From NCBI GenBank assembly GCA_031367345.1, contig JANLPR010000117.1, forward strand, positions 1 to 64,000: DNA of 64,000 bases, read 5' to 3'. Origin of the DNA: JADKIH01 sp031367345 (GTDB lineage: Bacteria > Bacteroidota > Bacteroidia > AKYH767-A > 2013-40CM-41-45). The translations under genes were made by a program, and so were the position numbers. Below the pieces are notes generated by a model. The model was not told the origin of the DNA. It searched no databases and saw only the letters and a program-made list of their open reading frames with translations. This document shows positions 33,425 through 42,976 of this stretch, piece by piece; positions within the stretch are counted from its first letter, which is position 1; each line of letters starts with the position of its first letter.

Positions 33425-33450
33425 TTGGGATACATTTCATTAAGTGAAGA

Positions 33451-34392
33451 TTGATTGACCCGGATTATTTTCGGAAAACAATAACTCAAAACAACAACAA
33501 CGTGAGCTTATCAAAAATTGCCAAAGCGAAAATTAAAACAAAAGAGCAAGTTGCATTCAAACCTCGTAAGGTTGAAAAGATCATTGATGTAAACCGACTA
33601 GAGAAAAAGTTGGAAGAAATTATGGCAATGGATCATACTGAATTTTCTGTTGAGGAAAGATTAAAAGCATTGTATGTACTTCAGGAAATCGATTCTAACA
33701 TCGATAAGATTCGTACCATTCGTGGAGAACTTCCAATGGAAGTGGCAGATCTTGAAGATGAGATCGTAGGGTTGAATACACGCATCACCAATATCAATGC
33801 AGAAATTGCAAACCTTGAAGATCAGGTAAACAAAAAGAAACAAGCTGCGAAAGATGCAAAAGAACAAATAAAGAAGTACGAAGGCCAACAAGATAAAGTA
33901 AAAAACAATCGTGAATTTGATTCGTTGAATAAGGAAATTGAGTTTCAAAATTTGGAAATACAATTATCAGAAAAACGTTCGAAAGAATTTGCTTTTGAAG
34001 TGGCAAATAAGAACACGATACTCGAAGAAACTCAGAATATTTTAAACGATCGTGAGTCGGTTCTTAAATTAAAACAAGCAGAACTTGCAACAATTGTTGA
34101 AGAAACTCAAAAGGAGGAAGATCATCTAATAAAAATAGGTGTGAAAGCAAGAACAATTATCGATGAACGACTTTTAACAGCTTATACACGAGTTCGTAAT
34201 AATTCTCGTAATGGTTTTGGAGTTGTTGCGATTCAGCGTGATGCTTGTGGTGGTTGTTTCAATAAAATACCTCCACAACGTCAATTAGACATTCGTCAAC
34301 ACAAAAAAGTAATCGTTTGTGAGCATTGTGGAAGAATCCTTGTCGATCCAAAGATTGCAGATGAGGAAGTTGCTCCTGCTGACGCAGAATAA
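33451..34392 (+). CDS. coiled-coil C4 zinc-ribbon protein
   Basis: This 313-residue frame begins at TTG 33451. Known homologues start near the segment SVEERLKALYVLQEIDSNID, so the true start may be an ATG at 33622 or 33628 (254-256 residues). The upstream 57 residues are Lys-rich and not ruled out. A long antiparallel coiled coil (about 75-235) is followed by a zinc ribbon with CGGC and CEHCG (about 270-300). Family members bind nucleic acid or act in translation and cell division; the role is unsettled. It ends 22 bp before a strong terminator. Confidence 0.85.
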   Translation: MIDPDYFRKTITQNNNNVSLSKIAKAKIKTKEQVAFKPRKVEKIIDVNRLEKKLEEIMAMDHTEFSVEERLKALYVLQEIDSNIDKIRTIRGELPMEVADLEDEIVGLNTRITNINAEIANLEDQVNKKKQAAKDAKEQIKKYEGQQDKVKNNREFDSLNKEIEFQNLEIQLSEKRSKEFAFEVANKNTILEETQNILNDRESVLKLKQAELATIVEETQKEEDHLIKIGVKARTIIDERLLTAYTRVRNNSRNGFGVVAIQRDACGGCFNKIPPQRQLDIRQHKKVIVCEHCGRILVDPKIADEEVAPADAE

Positions 34393-34413
34393 TTAAACGT
34401 TCAATGAATTTAG

Positions 34414-34448
34414 AAATGGGATCACATTTGTTGTGATCCCATTTTTTT
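34414..34448 (+). terminator. rho-independent terminator
   Basis: AAATGGGATCACA and TGTGATCCCATTT form a perfect 13-bp stem with a TTTGT loop and a T-run. It closes the Nif3 and zinc-ribbon unit. Confidence 0.92.
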
Positions 34449-34491
34449 GTGATTTATATTTTTTACTTTGTGTCGGCTTAATTTTTTACGG

Positions 34492-35991
34492 ATGTTGCGT
34501 TTATTACTTATACTTGTTTTAACGATAGTAAGCTCAAAGGCTTTGGCTTATTATGAGTTGGATCCTACTTTAAAATCTGTTTATGCCAATACCCTTAGTC
34601 TGGAATTAGACCGAGCCGATCTACTTTTAAAACGAGAGAATATTGAAAAACCGGGAAATGATCTTGTTGTTCTGTATGTGAATAATGTTTTTTTTATGAA
34701 AGCATTTATTTCGGAAGAGCAAAATTATTTTGAAGCATTCAAAAAAAATTCGGCTTTAACTTTGAAAAAATTAGATGAGCGGCAAGAAAATTTTTCATCG
34801 CCATGGCATTCGTATGCTAAAGCAGAAGTGATGATACAGGAAGCTATTGTAAAAGTAAAGTTTAGAGAATATGTCTCCGCTGCCAATGAAATCCGAAAAG
34901 CTTATCGGCTCATAGAAAAAAATAAAGTAGCGTTTCCGGAATTTCCACTTAACAATAAACTCTCAGGACTACTCAATGTGATCATTGGCTCAGTGCCTCG
35001 TGAATACCATTGGTTGGTTGAGATTGCAGGAATGGATGGCTCGATGGCAACAGGAACAGATGAGCTTATAAAGCTATATTCAGACATCAACGGAACAGAT
35101 TTTGAATGTTATCAAGAAGAGATCCTTTTTTACTTGTCTAATATTTATACCATTTTTAATTATAAGGACGTTGCCTTAAACTCATGCTTGGAATTGCTTA
35201 AAAAATATTCATCATCCGGGCCATTAATGAAATATTGCGCAGCTTCAATTTATATAAAACTAGATAGAAACGATGAAGCTATTCAGTGTCTTACAAACTC
35301 ACTCGATTTTACCAATAAGTTTCCATTTTATTTCCTCTCTTACAAACTAGGATTATGTAAATTACGAAAACTCGAACATCAAGCAGAAAATGATTTCAAT
35401 TTTTTTCTTTCAACATTTAAAGGTAAAAATTATATTAAATCATGCTATCAGAAATTAGCTTGGTTGAGTTATCTAAATAATGATCTTTCGAATTATCAAT
35501 TAGCACTTGAAAAATGCCGGATGAATGGGATTTCTTTTATCGATGAAGATAAAGAAGCAATGAAAGAGGCTTCAAGTGGATTTGTTATCAATAAAATCTT
35601 ACTTCGTGCACGATTGTTATATGATGGTGGTTATTTTGAAAAAGCACTGGCAGAACTCGTAGGCAAACCAATTGATAGTTTTCCTTCTTATCGTGATCAA
35701 TTGGAGGTGTCTTACCGTTTGGCAAGGATCTATGATAAATTAGGTAAGAGTGAAAAGGCCATATTACTTTTTGAGCAGACAATCAAAAATGGATCCTCCG
35801 CAACTTATTATTATGCAGCTAACAGCGCTTTAATTTTGGGCGGGATTTATGAAAACAGAAATGAGTTTGTTAAAGCAGAATACTATTTTAAAATATGCCT
35901 CTCATTGAATAATCATGAATACCAGAATAGTATCGATCAAAAAGCACAAGCGGGAATAGATCGGTTGAAGCTAGAAATAGAAAAGCAGTAA
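34492..35991 (+). CDS. exported TPR-repeat protein
   Basis: I chose the ATG at 34492 (MLRLLLILVLTIVSSKALA), giving 499 residues with a signal peptide; a TTG at 34468 is 8 codons earlier. The body is alpha-helical with TPR-like pairs (IYTIFNYKDVALNSCLELL, RNDEAIQCLTNSLDF, KLGKSEKAILLFEQTI, NEFVKAEYYFKICLSLN). Such proteins act as scaffolds in the periplasm or at the outer membrane. No enzyme motif is seen. It is convergent with the FadL-type gene and shares a palindromic terminator with it. Confidence 0.82.
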   Translation: MLRLLLILVLTIVSSKALAYYELDPTLKSVYANTLSLELDRADLLLKRENIEKPGNDLVVLYVNNVFFMKAFISEEQNYFEAFKKNSALTLKKLDERQENFSSPWHSYAKAEVMIQEAIVKVKFREYVSAANEIRKAYRLIEKNKVAFPEFPLNNKLSGLLNVIIGSVPREYHWLVEIAGMDGSMATGTDELIKLYSDINGTDFECYQEEILFYLSNIYTIFNYKDVALNSCLELLKKYSSSGPLMKYCAASIYIKLDRNDEAIQCLTNSLDFTNKFPFYFLSYKLGLCKLRKLEHQAENDFNFFLSTFKGKNYIKSCYQKLAWLSYLNNDLSNYQLALEKCRMNGISFIDEDKEAMKEASSGFVINKILLRARLLYDGGYFEKALAELVGKPIDSFPSYRDQLEVSYRLARIYDKLGKSEKAILLFEQTIKNGSSATYYYAANSALILGGIYENRNEFVKAEYYFKICLSLNNHEYQNSIDQKAQAGIDRLKLEIEKQ

Positions 35992-36012
35992 GATCAATTG
36001 ATCTTACTGCTT
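35983..36012. terminator. bidirectional terminator
   Basis: A perfect palindrome (arm AAGCAGTAAGATCAA) includes the stop codon of the TPR gene. It lies between two convergent genes, with A and T runs on the two sides. Confidence 0.88.
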
Positions 36013-36033
36013 ACTTTATTAATAAACATTCAC

Positions 36034-37503
36034 CTAAAATTTTATTCCAAACGTAATTGTGAAATTATGAGTAGAAACGTTTTGCTTTACTCCGGGAACA
36101 TCGGAAGTTGCCAATGTATATGGTTGATAATATTGGTTGCTCTGATTAAACAAGTATCCAAAATCAATAAAAAAATCCTCGTCACGAATTCCTAATCCTG
36201 CTGAATATCCTATTTTGCTATAGTCTGTACTCGAAGAGCTAAATTTGCTTTCAAGGGGAGAGCTGGAGTAAGCTACACCACCTCTAAGACTAATATTGTC
36301 AAGTCTCCATTCAGTACCCACTTTCAATGTATGCATAGCAGTGTACTTGTTCTCAATTAATTTATTTGTTTCGAAAAAAGATGAAGTGGAAGAACTGAAT
36401 CGAGCAGTTCCGTAATCTGTCAACTCATAATCAACTCCTAGTATTCCATTTTTCCCGAATACAAAACCTAAACTTCCAACTGCCTTGAAAGGTGTAGTCA
36501 TGTCATAATCAAAACTTCCGTCTTTCGATTCTGAAGTATATTTTTGACCCGTTGTAAATTTACTGCTTACAATAGTTTTGTATTCATCATGCATTGTGTA
36601 CCAGCTAGGCGTATGAACAGCAAAACCAAAACGGAAGATGTCGTTCACCTTATAGATAAATCCAAATTTTAAATTGATTCCGTTTCCGTCTGTCGTTAAA
36701 TTCTGATTGAACTTATAACTCTGAAGAGTATCGTAAACATGCGTAGCTGTAATTTCTTCGTAAGTTGATTCCTCAGAGTAACGAATAGACTCAAATCCGA
36801 GTGTTGCGCCTAAGTATAGTTTATTGCTGTAGTTTCCTCCAAATGAAAACAATGTTTCTCCTTTGGCCCCGCGACTTTCAACATTCCTTCGTTGTGTTTC
36901 ACCATATTCAGTGATAGCTGGAATGTATTGGGTAATTGGATTGTCAGGGTTAATCAGGAATGCTGCATAAGCTTGATATTCATAAAAATTATCCAAGTCA
37001 GAGTAGTTTGTATTACCGGCAGTTTGTGAAAAATAATCGAGAAGCGAATTATTAGCATTTTTTCCTTCATAGCTGCTTCGGTTATGATAGTTGTCTAGGC
37101 GATTATAACCAAATCCGAAACTCCAACTCTTCCAGCCGTTTTGAGAATCATCTTTACTAATAATATTGGTAAAGACCAATCCTGCATTTCCAAAATTGAA
37201 ATTGAATTTTGACTCATCACTTTTATTTCCTTGAAAGGTAGATGATGTGGCACCGGCGTAAACAGAAGGAGTGAAGGTAAGTTCTGATCGGCGATAAAGT
37301 CCGATGCCTGCGGGGTTAACCGACAAGCCTGAGAATTCAGCCCCTAAGGCACCAAAGGCTCCTGACATTGCTGTAAAGCGAGCGCTTCCTGTAATGTTGG
37401 TCCCGGAATAGCGAAAAGCATCGGCGTCGGTTTGTGCTTTACTCAATTCAGATATGAAGAGTAAACAACAAAGTAAAATAATTGAAGGGATGTTTTTTTT
37501 CAT
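36034..37503 (-). CDS. FadL/TodX-type outer-membrane transport protein
   Basis: The start at 37503 (MKKNIPS) gives 489 residues with a signal peptide cut at SKAQT; the open frame runs upstream through a terminator, so the longer start is unlikely. The N-terminus has the OMPP1 pattern: ALGAEFSGLSVNPAGIGLYR (with the NPAG motif of FadL). The rest is a 14-strand type barrel of alternating aromatic residues, ending VSTHNFTITFGIKF. It carries hydrophobic compounds or fatty acids into the periplasm. It lies 78 bp downstream of the low-complexity lipoprotein gene, and the intervening terminator suggests partial read-through or its own promoter. Confidence 0.9.
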   Translation of the reverse strand: MKKNIPSIILLCCLLFISELSKAQTDADAFRYSGTNITGSARFTAMSGAFGALGAEFSGLSVNPAGIGLYRRSELTFTPSVYAGATSSTFQGNKSDESKFNFNFGNAGLVFTNIISKDDSQNGWKSWSFGFGYNRLDNYHNRSSYEGKNANNSLLDYFSQTAGNTNYSDLDNFYEYQAYAAFLINPDNPITQYIPAITEYGETQRRNVESRGAKGETLFSFGGNYSNKLYLGATLGFESIRYSEESTYEEITATHVYDTLQSYKFNQNLTTDGNGINLKFGFIYKVNDIFRFGFAVHTPSWYTMHDEYKTIVSSKFTTGQKYTSESKDGSFDYDMTTPFKAVGSLGFVFGKNGILGVDYELTDYGTARFSSSTSSFFETNKLIENKYTAMHTLKVGTEWRLDNISLRGGVAYSSSPLESKFSSSSTDYSKIGYSAGLGIRDEDFFIDFGYLFNQSNQYYQPYTLATSDVPGVKQNVSTHNFTITFGIKF

Positions 37504-37517
37504 TTTCTTTTTAATTG

Positions 37518-37564
37518 AAAAAAAGCCCGCACGGATGCTGTTCTCTCTGAAACGTACGGGCTTT
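37518..37564 (-). terminator. terminator between lipoprotein and FadL genes
   Basis: AAAGCCCG-CACG (37522-37533) pairs with CGTACGGGCTTT (37553-37564), one wobble, with a 19-nt loop. It is followed on the minus strand by a T-run. It lies 15 bp before the FadL start and 17 bp after the lipoprotein stop. Confidence 0.8.
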
Positions 37565-37580
37565 AGCACTAACAATTAAC

Positions 37581-39419
37581 CTATTTTCTTCTTCCGCCAC
37601 CGCTATTGTTGTTCGATCCGCCTCTTGAAGGGGAAGGACTAGAGTATGATGGTGCGGAACTTCTTGGTGGAGCAGAGTAAGTTGGCTCTGACCGTTGAGG
37701 AGTACTTTCTTGTTTAAATTGTTTTGGCTCATTCCTCGGTTGGAAAATTGGTGTGCGATTTTCCTGGCGCGGCATTACTTGCTCCTGACGGGGTTGCTCA
37801 ATACTTTCTTGTCTTTGTTGTTCTTGACGTGGTCTATTATTTTCAATTCGAGGTTCTTGTCTTGAATTGTTATTATCATAATTATTATTCCGTTGCTCTG
37901 AATTATTATTTGGTTGTGTAATTACCGGTGTACTATTATTTCTAGGATTAGAATTTATTTCAGGTCGTGAATTATCGATATTATTTCTTGGTTCAACATT
38001 CGAGTTATTGTTTCTCGGAGTCGGAGTAAAATCTGGACGCGAATTATTATTTCTTGGCTCTGAATTATTATCTCTAGGAGCAGGAGTAAAACCTGGTCGC
38101 GAATTATTATTTCTTGGAGCCGGATTTGTTTCCGGTTGTTGACTTGGTCGAGTGTCAATATTATTTTTACCGGGCTGCGTATTCATTTGTGGAGAAGTAT
38201 TTTGATTTCTTCCATCATTTGATCTAGGTGATTTTGTTCCTGTTCCTGAATTTTGTTGTTGCATCTGATTGTTCGTTGGGTTCTGGATTAAACCACGATC
38301 ATTCAAATTTTTACCACCAACACTATTGGGGTTGGAGTTAGTATTATCAATGTGATCAGGAACATTTCCTCTTGATGGTGAAGTATTCTGAAGGCCATTT
38401 ACATTTTGCTGTGTACCATTATTTTTTCCATCCTGTGGACGGTCATTGCTAATAGTCCTTGGTGTATTTGGAGAAGTAAGGTTAGGTGATGTTAAATTTC
38501 TGCCACCACCTAAAGAAGCAGGGATACTCGATTTTGGAGTACGACCTTCTGCAATTGCTTGCTCGTACTTTTGTCCTAAAGTACCTGTAGATGTTCTACC
38601 GCTTCCACCTCGTGGTGCATTATCACCGACCGATCCTCGTGGGCCATAGTAATGACTGTTGTTGTCGTATGAATTGTAGTAGTAAGGGTTTGAATTTCCG
38701 GCATAGTAACCATCATTGTAGCCATGGTTATATCCATTATAATATCCACCACCATAATAACCGCCACCGTAGTATCCACCACCGTAGTATCCGGGAGAAT
38801 AACCCCAATAAGAATGTGGGTAATAACCGTAACCATATCCAAAACTTCCATAACAGAAAGGTTGGTAGTAATAATAGGAAGGTGCCCACCAGTTGTAGCC
38901 TAAGTAAATGCTTACACCATACGATGCAGGTGAGTAATCATACCAATAGCTATTAGTGTAATATGGGTCGTAGTAGCTATATCCAATAGCAGGTGAATAA
39001 AAACGGCGGATTCTAGAAGAGTATTGATAATCGTAATAATCGTCGTAATAATTATTCGTTACATACGTATTTCCGGAACCATCTGAATATTTTGAAGAGG
39101 AAGAATTTCCGGTCGATTGATTGTTGTCAGAACTGCTATTTTGATATTGATCAGTAGTTCCTTGATTTTGATTTGAACTATATTGCGATTGATCAGAATT
39201 TTGATTGGTAGAATTGGTCTGATCGTAATTATTATTTCCTGAACTATATTCCTGAGCCGATGCGGCAGGTGTAGTAGTGGAGGTTTGTTGTTTAGGGGAA
39301 TTGTCCTTACTTGAATAGTAAACATCGTCTGATGGCGAAGATCCTGCATGGTATGTTGATGTACACGCAGATAGCGAAAAAATAAATGCAATTCCGAGGA
39401 CTGTTCTTAGGTTTTTCAT
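37581..39419 (-). CDS. low-complexity Tyr/Asn/Gln-rich lipoprotein
   Basis: This 612-residue protein has a lipoprotein signal (LSACTS, Cys at 19). Three parts can be seen. There is a Ser/Gln/Asn-rich linker (30-110). A Tyr/Gly-rich block follows (about 120-270) with YDYQYSSRIRRFYSP, YSYYDPYY and repeated YYGGG units; RRF followed by Tyr/Trp clusters recurs in Bacteroidota surface proteins. Last is a long Pro/Asn/Arg/Gln-rich tail with repeated PRNNNSRP units (about 290-600). It has no enzyme motif. It is probably a surface-exposed or periplasmic spacer; its partner may be the FadL-type barrel encoded just downstream. Confidence 0.8.
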   Translation of the reverse strand: MKNLRTVLGIAFIFSLSACTSTYHAGSSPSDDVYYSSKDNSPKQQTSTTTPAASAQEYSSGNNNYDQTNSTNQNSDQSQYSSNQNQGTTDQYQNSSSDNNQSTGNSSSSKYSDGSGNTYVTNNYYDDYYDYQYSSRIRRFYSPAIGYSYYDPYYTNSYWYDYSPASYGVSIYLGYNWWAPSYYYYQPFCYGSFGYGYGYYPHSYWGYSPGYYGGGYYGGGYYGGGYYNGYNHGYNDGYYAGNSNPYYYNSYDNNSHYYGPRGSVGDNAPRGGSGRTSTGTLGQKYEQAIAEGRTPKSSIPASLGGGRNLTSPNLTSPNTPRTISNDRPQDGKNNGTQQNVNGLQNTSPSRGNVPDHIDNTNSNPNSVGGKNLNDRGLIQNPTNNQMQQQNSGTGTKSPRSNDGRNQNTSPQMNTQPGKNNIDTRPSQQPETNPAPRNNNSRPGFTPAPRDNNSEPRNNNSRPDFTPTPRNNNSNVEPRNNIDNSRPEINSNPRNNSTPVITQPNNNSEQRNNNYDNNNSRQEPRIENNRPRQEQQRQESIEQPRQEQVMPRQENRTPIFQPRNEPKQFKQESTPQRSEPTYSAPPRSSAPSYSSPSPSRGGSNNNSGGGRRK

Positions 39420-39485
39420 TGGATGTTCCCTTTCAATCTTTTGAGTAATATTTCTGTAGTAATTTTAACGTCCTATTATAATTAT

Positions 39486-39493
39486 TACTTTTG
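39486..39493 (+). promoter_or_regulatory. -7 element of proS
   Basis: TACTTTTG is an exact match to TAnnTTTG, 37 bp before the proS ATG at 39531. No -33 TTG is seen at 19 bp. Confidence 0.5.
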
Positions 39494-39530
39494 TTACTGA
39501 CGATTTACAAACACCGTACCAAAACATAAT

Positions 39531-41000
39531 ATGAGTAAAGAACTTCCTTCACGAGCCGAGAATTATTCTCAATGGTATCAAGATCTTGTTGTTAAAGCTG
39601 ATTTAGCAGAAAATTCTGCCGTTCGCGGCTGTATGGTGATTAAACCTTATGGTTATGCGATTTGGGAAAAAATGCAGGCAATTCTAGATGCAAAATTCAA
39701 AGAAACCGGTCATTCAAATGCATACTTCCCGCTCTTTATTCCTAAATCATTTTTTGCTAAGGAAGCTTCGCATGTTGAAGGCTTTGCCAAAGAATGTGCC
39801 GTTGTAACACATTATAGATTAAAAAATGATGGTAAAGGTGGAATTATGGTTGATCCGGATGCAAAATTGGAGGAAGAGTTAATTGTCCGCCCTACTTCCG
39901 AAACAATCATTTGGCATACGTATCGTGGTTGGATAGAATCGTACCGCGATCTTCCAATCCTTGTCAATCAATGGGCGAACGTAGTGCGTTGGGAAATGCG
40001 AACGCGTTTGTTTTTACGTACTGCCGAATTCCTTTGGCAAGAAGGACATACAGCTCATGCTACTGCTGAAGAAGCGGTAGAAGAAACAAAAAAAATGCTA
40101 GACGTATATGCAGAATTTGCTGAAAAGACTTTAGCCATTCCGGTTATTAAAGGTCTCAAAACAGCGAACGAACGTTTTGCCGGAGCACTAGATACCTATT
40201 GTATCGAAGCAATGATGCAAGATGGTAAAGCATTGCAAGCAGGTACATCACATTTCCTCGGTCAAAATTTTGCTAAAGCTTTTGATGTAAAGTTTATGAG
40301 TAAAGAAGGGAAACAAGAATTTGTTTGGGCCACATCGTGGGGTGTTTCAACTCGATTAATGGGAGCACTGGTAATGGCCCATAGCGATGATGATGGTTTG
40401 GTCTTGCCTCCAAAATTAGCACCGATTCAGGTTGTAATAGTTCCGATTTATAAAGGAGATGAACAGTTGCAAAAAATTACTGAAGTTGTAAATAAACTTA
40501 TTATTGAACTGAAAGCTAAAAATATTTCAGTTAAATTTGATAGTCGCGATACTCACAAACCCGGATGGAAGTTTGCAGAATATGAACTAAAAGGTGTTCC
40601 AATTCGGATTGCCATAGGTCCTCGTGATTTAGAAAACGGTACTGTTGAAGTAGCCCGGCGCGACACAAAAGAAAAGTCTGTTATGCAGTTAACAGATCTA
40701 TCTATTAAGATAGAACATTTGCTCGAGCAGATCCAAGATAATATTTATCGTAGAGCATCCGATTTTCGTGATAACCATACGTACAAAGTGGATACTTACG
40801 ATGAGTTCAAATCAAGACTCGATCAAGGTGGTTTTGTTCTTGCTCATTGGGATGGAACATCAGAAACAGAGAACAAAATCAAAGAAGAAACAAAGGCAAC
40901 AATCCGTTGTATTCCTTTAGATCAAACAAAGGAAAATGGAAAATGCATTTACAGCGGTAACTCATCAACTGGGAGAGTCGTTTTTGCCCGAGCATATTAG
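39531..41000 (+). CDS. proS: prolyl-tRNA synthetase
   Basis: This 489-residue class II synthetase of the shorter (archaeal/eukaryotic-like) type charges tRNA-Pro. Class II motif 2 is seen in VVRWEMRTRLFLRTAEFLWQEGHTAHAT, and motif 3 in VWATSWGVSTRLMGALVMAHSDD. Anticodon-binding residues lie in DTHKPGWKFAEYELKGVP. The C-terminal zinc-binding-like domain ends with RVVFARAY, the usual Tyr end. The length suits the group (~490). It has a -7 promoter element at 39486. The next gene starts 6 bp later. Confidence 0.97.
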   Translation: MSKELPSRAENYSQWYQDLVVKADLAENSAVRGCMVIKPYGYAIWEKMQAILDAKFKETGHSNAYFPLFIPKSFFAKEASHVEGFAKECAVVTHYRLKNDGKGGIMVDPDAKLEEELIVRPTSETIIWHTYRGWIESYRDLPILVNQWANVVRWEMRTRLFLRTAEFLWQEGHTAHATAEEAVEETKKMLDVYAEFAEKTLAIPVIKGLKTANERFAGALDTYCIEAMMQDGKALQAGTSHFLGQNFAKAFDVKFMSKEGKQEFVWATSWGVSTRLMGALVMAHSDDDGLVLPPKLAPIQVVIVPIYKGDEQLQKITEVVNKLIIELKAKNISVKFDSRDTHKPGWKFAEYELKGVPIRIAIGPRDLENGTVEVARRDTKEKSVMQLTDLSIKIEHLLEQIQDNIYRRASDFRDNHTYKVDTYDEFKSRLDQGGFVLAHWDGTSETENKIKEETKATIRCIPLDQTKENGKCIYSGNSSTGRVVFARAY

Positions 41001-41006
41001 ATCTAA

Positions 41007-41693
41007 ATGTCAAATACAAGCAAAGAAAGTATCATAGACGTGTTGCGGCAGAAAGTAATTCTGAAGCAGCAAGTCTATGAAAAAACAAAAAATGTTTTTA
41101 ATTCTTTGCGTGGACTGCTGAGCCAGTTAAGTTCCGAACTAGCATTGAAAGTAAAGGATTTTTCAGGTGAAATGGTAATTGCTTACAAAGACAATGGCGA
41201 ATTCGAAACAGAGTTTATTATTGGCGATGAAACATTATTATTTGTAATACATTCAAATATTTTCACATTCGATTCCACACATTCGGTTTGGAAGTCGTCG
41301 TATGTACAAGAGGATAAAGACCGGGCATACTGCGGAAAAATATTTATTTATAATTTTCTAAGCGATAGTTTTAAATACAATCGGATCAACGATCTTGGCT
41401 ATTTGATCGGGAGAATATTTGTTAATAAAGACAATCATTTTTTTGTTGAGGGGATGAAACAGATTGGGAATCTTTACAATGATTTTTCAACCTTGGAAGT
41501 TACAGACAAAGCGCTTTATGAAATTATTGAAGCCGCTGTACTTTACAGCATGGAGTTCGATCCATTTACTCCGCCATTCGAGCAACAAGGTGAAATAAGA
41601 GTTGGGGAAGTAATTGATGCTTCATTGCAATCAAGAATTACCACAGGGAAAAGGCTTGGATTTAAATTTAAGACGGAAGGTAATATTACTTGA
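41007..41693 (+). CDS. conserved protein downstream of proS, unknown
   Basis: This 228-residue protein has no signal peptide or transmembrane segment. The N-terminus is a helix (IIDVLRQKVILKQQVYEKTKNVF). The middle has beta-strands (FIIGDETLLFVIHSNIFTFD) and GKIFIYNFLSDSFKYNRIND. The C-terminus is basic. This set recurs in Bacteroidota but I know no function. It is 6 bp from proS and so cotranscribed. Confidence 0.8.
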   Translation: MSNTSKESIIDVLRQKVILKQQVYEKTKNVFNSLRGLLSQLSSELALKVKDFSGEMVIAYKDNGEFETEFIIGDETLLFVIHSNIFTFDSTHSVWKSSYVQEDKDRAYCGKIFIYNFLSDSFKYNRINDLGYLIGRIFVNKDNHFFVEGMKQIGNLYNDFSTLEVTDKALYEIIEAAVLYSMEFDPFTPPFEQQGEIRVGEVIDASLQSRITTGKRLGFKFKTEGNIT

Positions 41694-41757
41694 TCTTTAA
41701 TAAAATAAATCGTATTAATTTCGGCAATTTATTGTGATAGAAAATCTGAAGCTATTA

Positions 41758-42588
41758 TTATTCCGATTCGATCAACGATATTTCATAATCACCTAAGAGT
41801 ATCAATCGGTCTCTGTAAAGACCACCAATTGTTTTCTTAAAATTTTTCTTACTCATTTTCAATTCTGAATAAATTGCTTCGGCCGGACTTTTATCGCCTA
41901 ACGAAATTTTTCCATTATTCGTTTTCAAATAATGCAGAATAAGAAATTTGCTATCTTCTACTTGTTCGTATCCTTTTGGTTGAAGACGCAAATCTATTTT
42001 TCCGTCTTCGCGAATGGCTTTTATATATCCTCTTCGCTTGTCACCAAATTTAAGCTCACCAAAAATCTCATTGGCAAATATTAATCCTTCATTCGAATTA
42101 TTAATAATTGCACGCATTCCTAATTCTGTTTTTTCTGCTATTAATAATTGCACTTCATCATCTTCTTGAAGTGTATGTTCTTTAGAAATGTGTTTGTGCC
42201 ACTTGGTTGTTCCGGCAATTCGTTGAGAATGGTCGTCAATAAAAACATAAACGAGATAATTGCCACCAACTCTCATATCCATACGTTGTTCAGCAAAGGG
42301 AACGAAAAGATCTTTCGCTATTCCCCAATCTAAAAAAGCACCATGTTCATTCACTTCTTTAACCAGCATAAAGGCAAAATCGCCAACTACAGCATTTGGA
42401 GTAAGCGTAGTAGCAATTGGACGATTGTCATTATCCAAATAAATAAAAACGCGCAAATGGTCACCTACCTCCGGCATTTCATCGATGTATTTTTTAGGTA
42501 GTAGAACATCGTCCTGACCATCTGTTAAATACACTCCAATCATTGCTTTTGACTTTACCTCTAATTCATTGTACTGACCAATTTCCAT
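41758..42588 (-). CDS. CvfB-like S1 RNA-binding protein
   Basis: The start at 42588 (MEIGQYNELEV) gives 276 residues. The frame runs 17 codons further upstream, but a -7 promoter element at 42607-42614 lies in that part. Three S1/OB-like domains are seen: ~1-65 (DGQDDVLLPKKYIDEMPEVG), ~70-130 (HGAFLDWGIAKDLFVP) and ~150-215 (EGLIFANEIFGELKFGDKRRGY). A winged-helix end (KKNFKKTIGGLYRDRLI) follows. CvfB proteins act in RNA metabolism and virulence control in firmicutes. The role here is inferred. Confidence 0.9.
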   Translation of the reverse strand: MEIGQYNELEVKSKAMIGVYLTDGQDDVLLPKKYIDEMPEVGDHLRVFIYLDNDNRPIATTLTPNAVVGDFAFMLVKEVNEHGAFLDWGIAKDLFVPFAEQRMDMRVGGNYLVYVFIDDHSQRIAGTTKWHKHISKEHTLQEDDEVQLLIAEKTELGMRAIINNSNEGLIFANEIFGELKFGDKRRGYIKAIREDGKIDLRLQPKGYEQVEDSKFLILHYLKTNNGKISLGDKSPAEAIYSELKMSKKNFKKTIGGLYRDRLILLGDYEISLIESE

Positions 42589-42606
42589 TCTTGTTTTATT
42601 TAGCTG

Positions 42607-42614
42607 CAAAGGTA
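42607..42614 (-). promoter_or_regulatory. -7 element of the CvfB-like gene
   Basis: On the minus strand the element reads TACCTTTG, an exact TAnnTTTG match, 19 bp before the ATG at 42588. It supports the shorter start of the gene. The gap 42615-42976 otherwise shows no gene; TACCTTCG at 42945-42952 may be the -7 of prfC. Confidence 0.5.
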
Positions 42615-42976
42615 CGAAAGTGCAGGTGTTTATTGGCATGATCAGGGCTAATTCCGGTGCTATAATCCAAATAAATGGGAGTTTTTAGAATTATTCAGGA
42701 TTTATCATAAGTTGAATCAGCCTTTTTCGTCGATTATCGTTTGAGATCTTGAGCCGTTGACTAGAATTATGGCAGAGGAGGAATCATAGTTTGACAAAAA
42801 TGGAAAGTGGTTATTGCGGAAAAGTGAAATTAGTAGCCAAATTTGAAAGGCGAAGCTTAAAATGGGAGGGATTTCAATCAATATTTTTCAATGAGAATTT
42901 CAAGATACATTGGTTTCAAATCACATTTACCGCAGTGGTTTTTGTACCTTCGCCGCCATTAAAAGATGCTGATTAT

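Noticed and set aside
37724..39391. Several His/Thr/Ile-rich frames on both strands
   Set aside because: They are shadows of the low-complexity lipoprotein gene.
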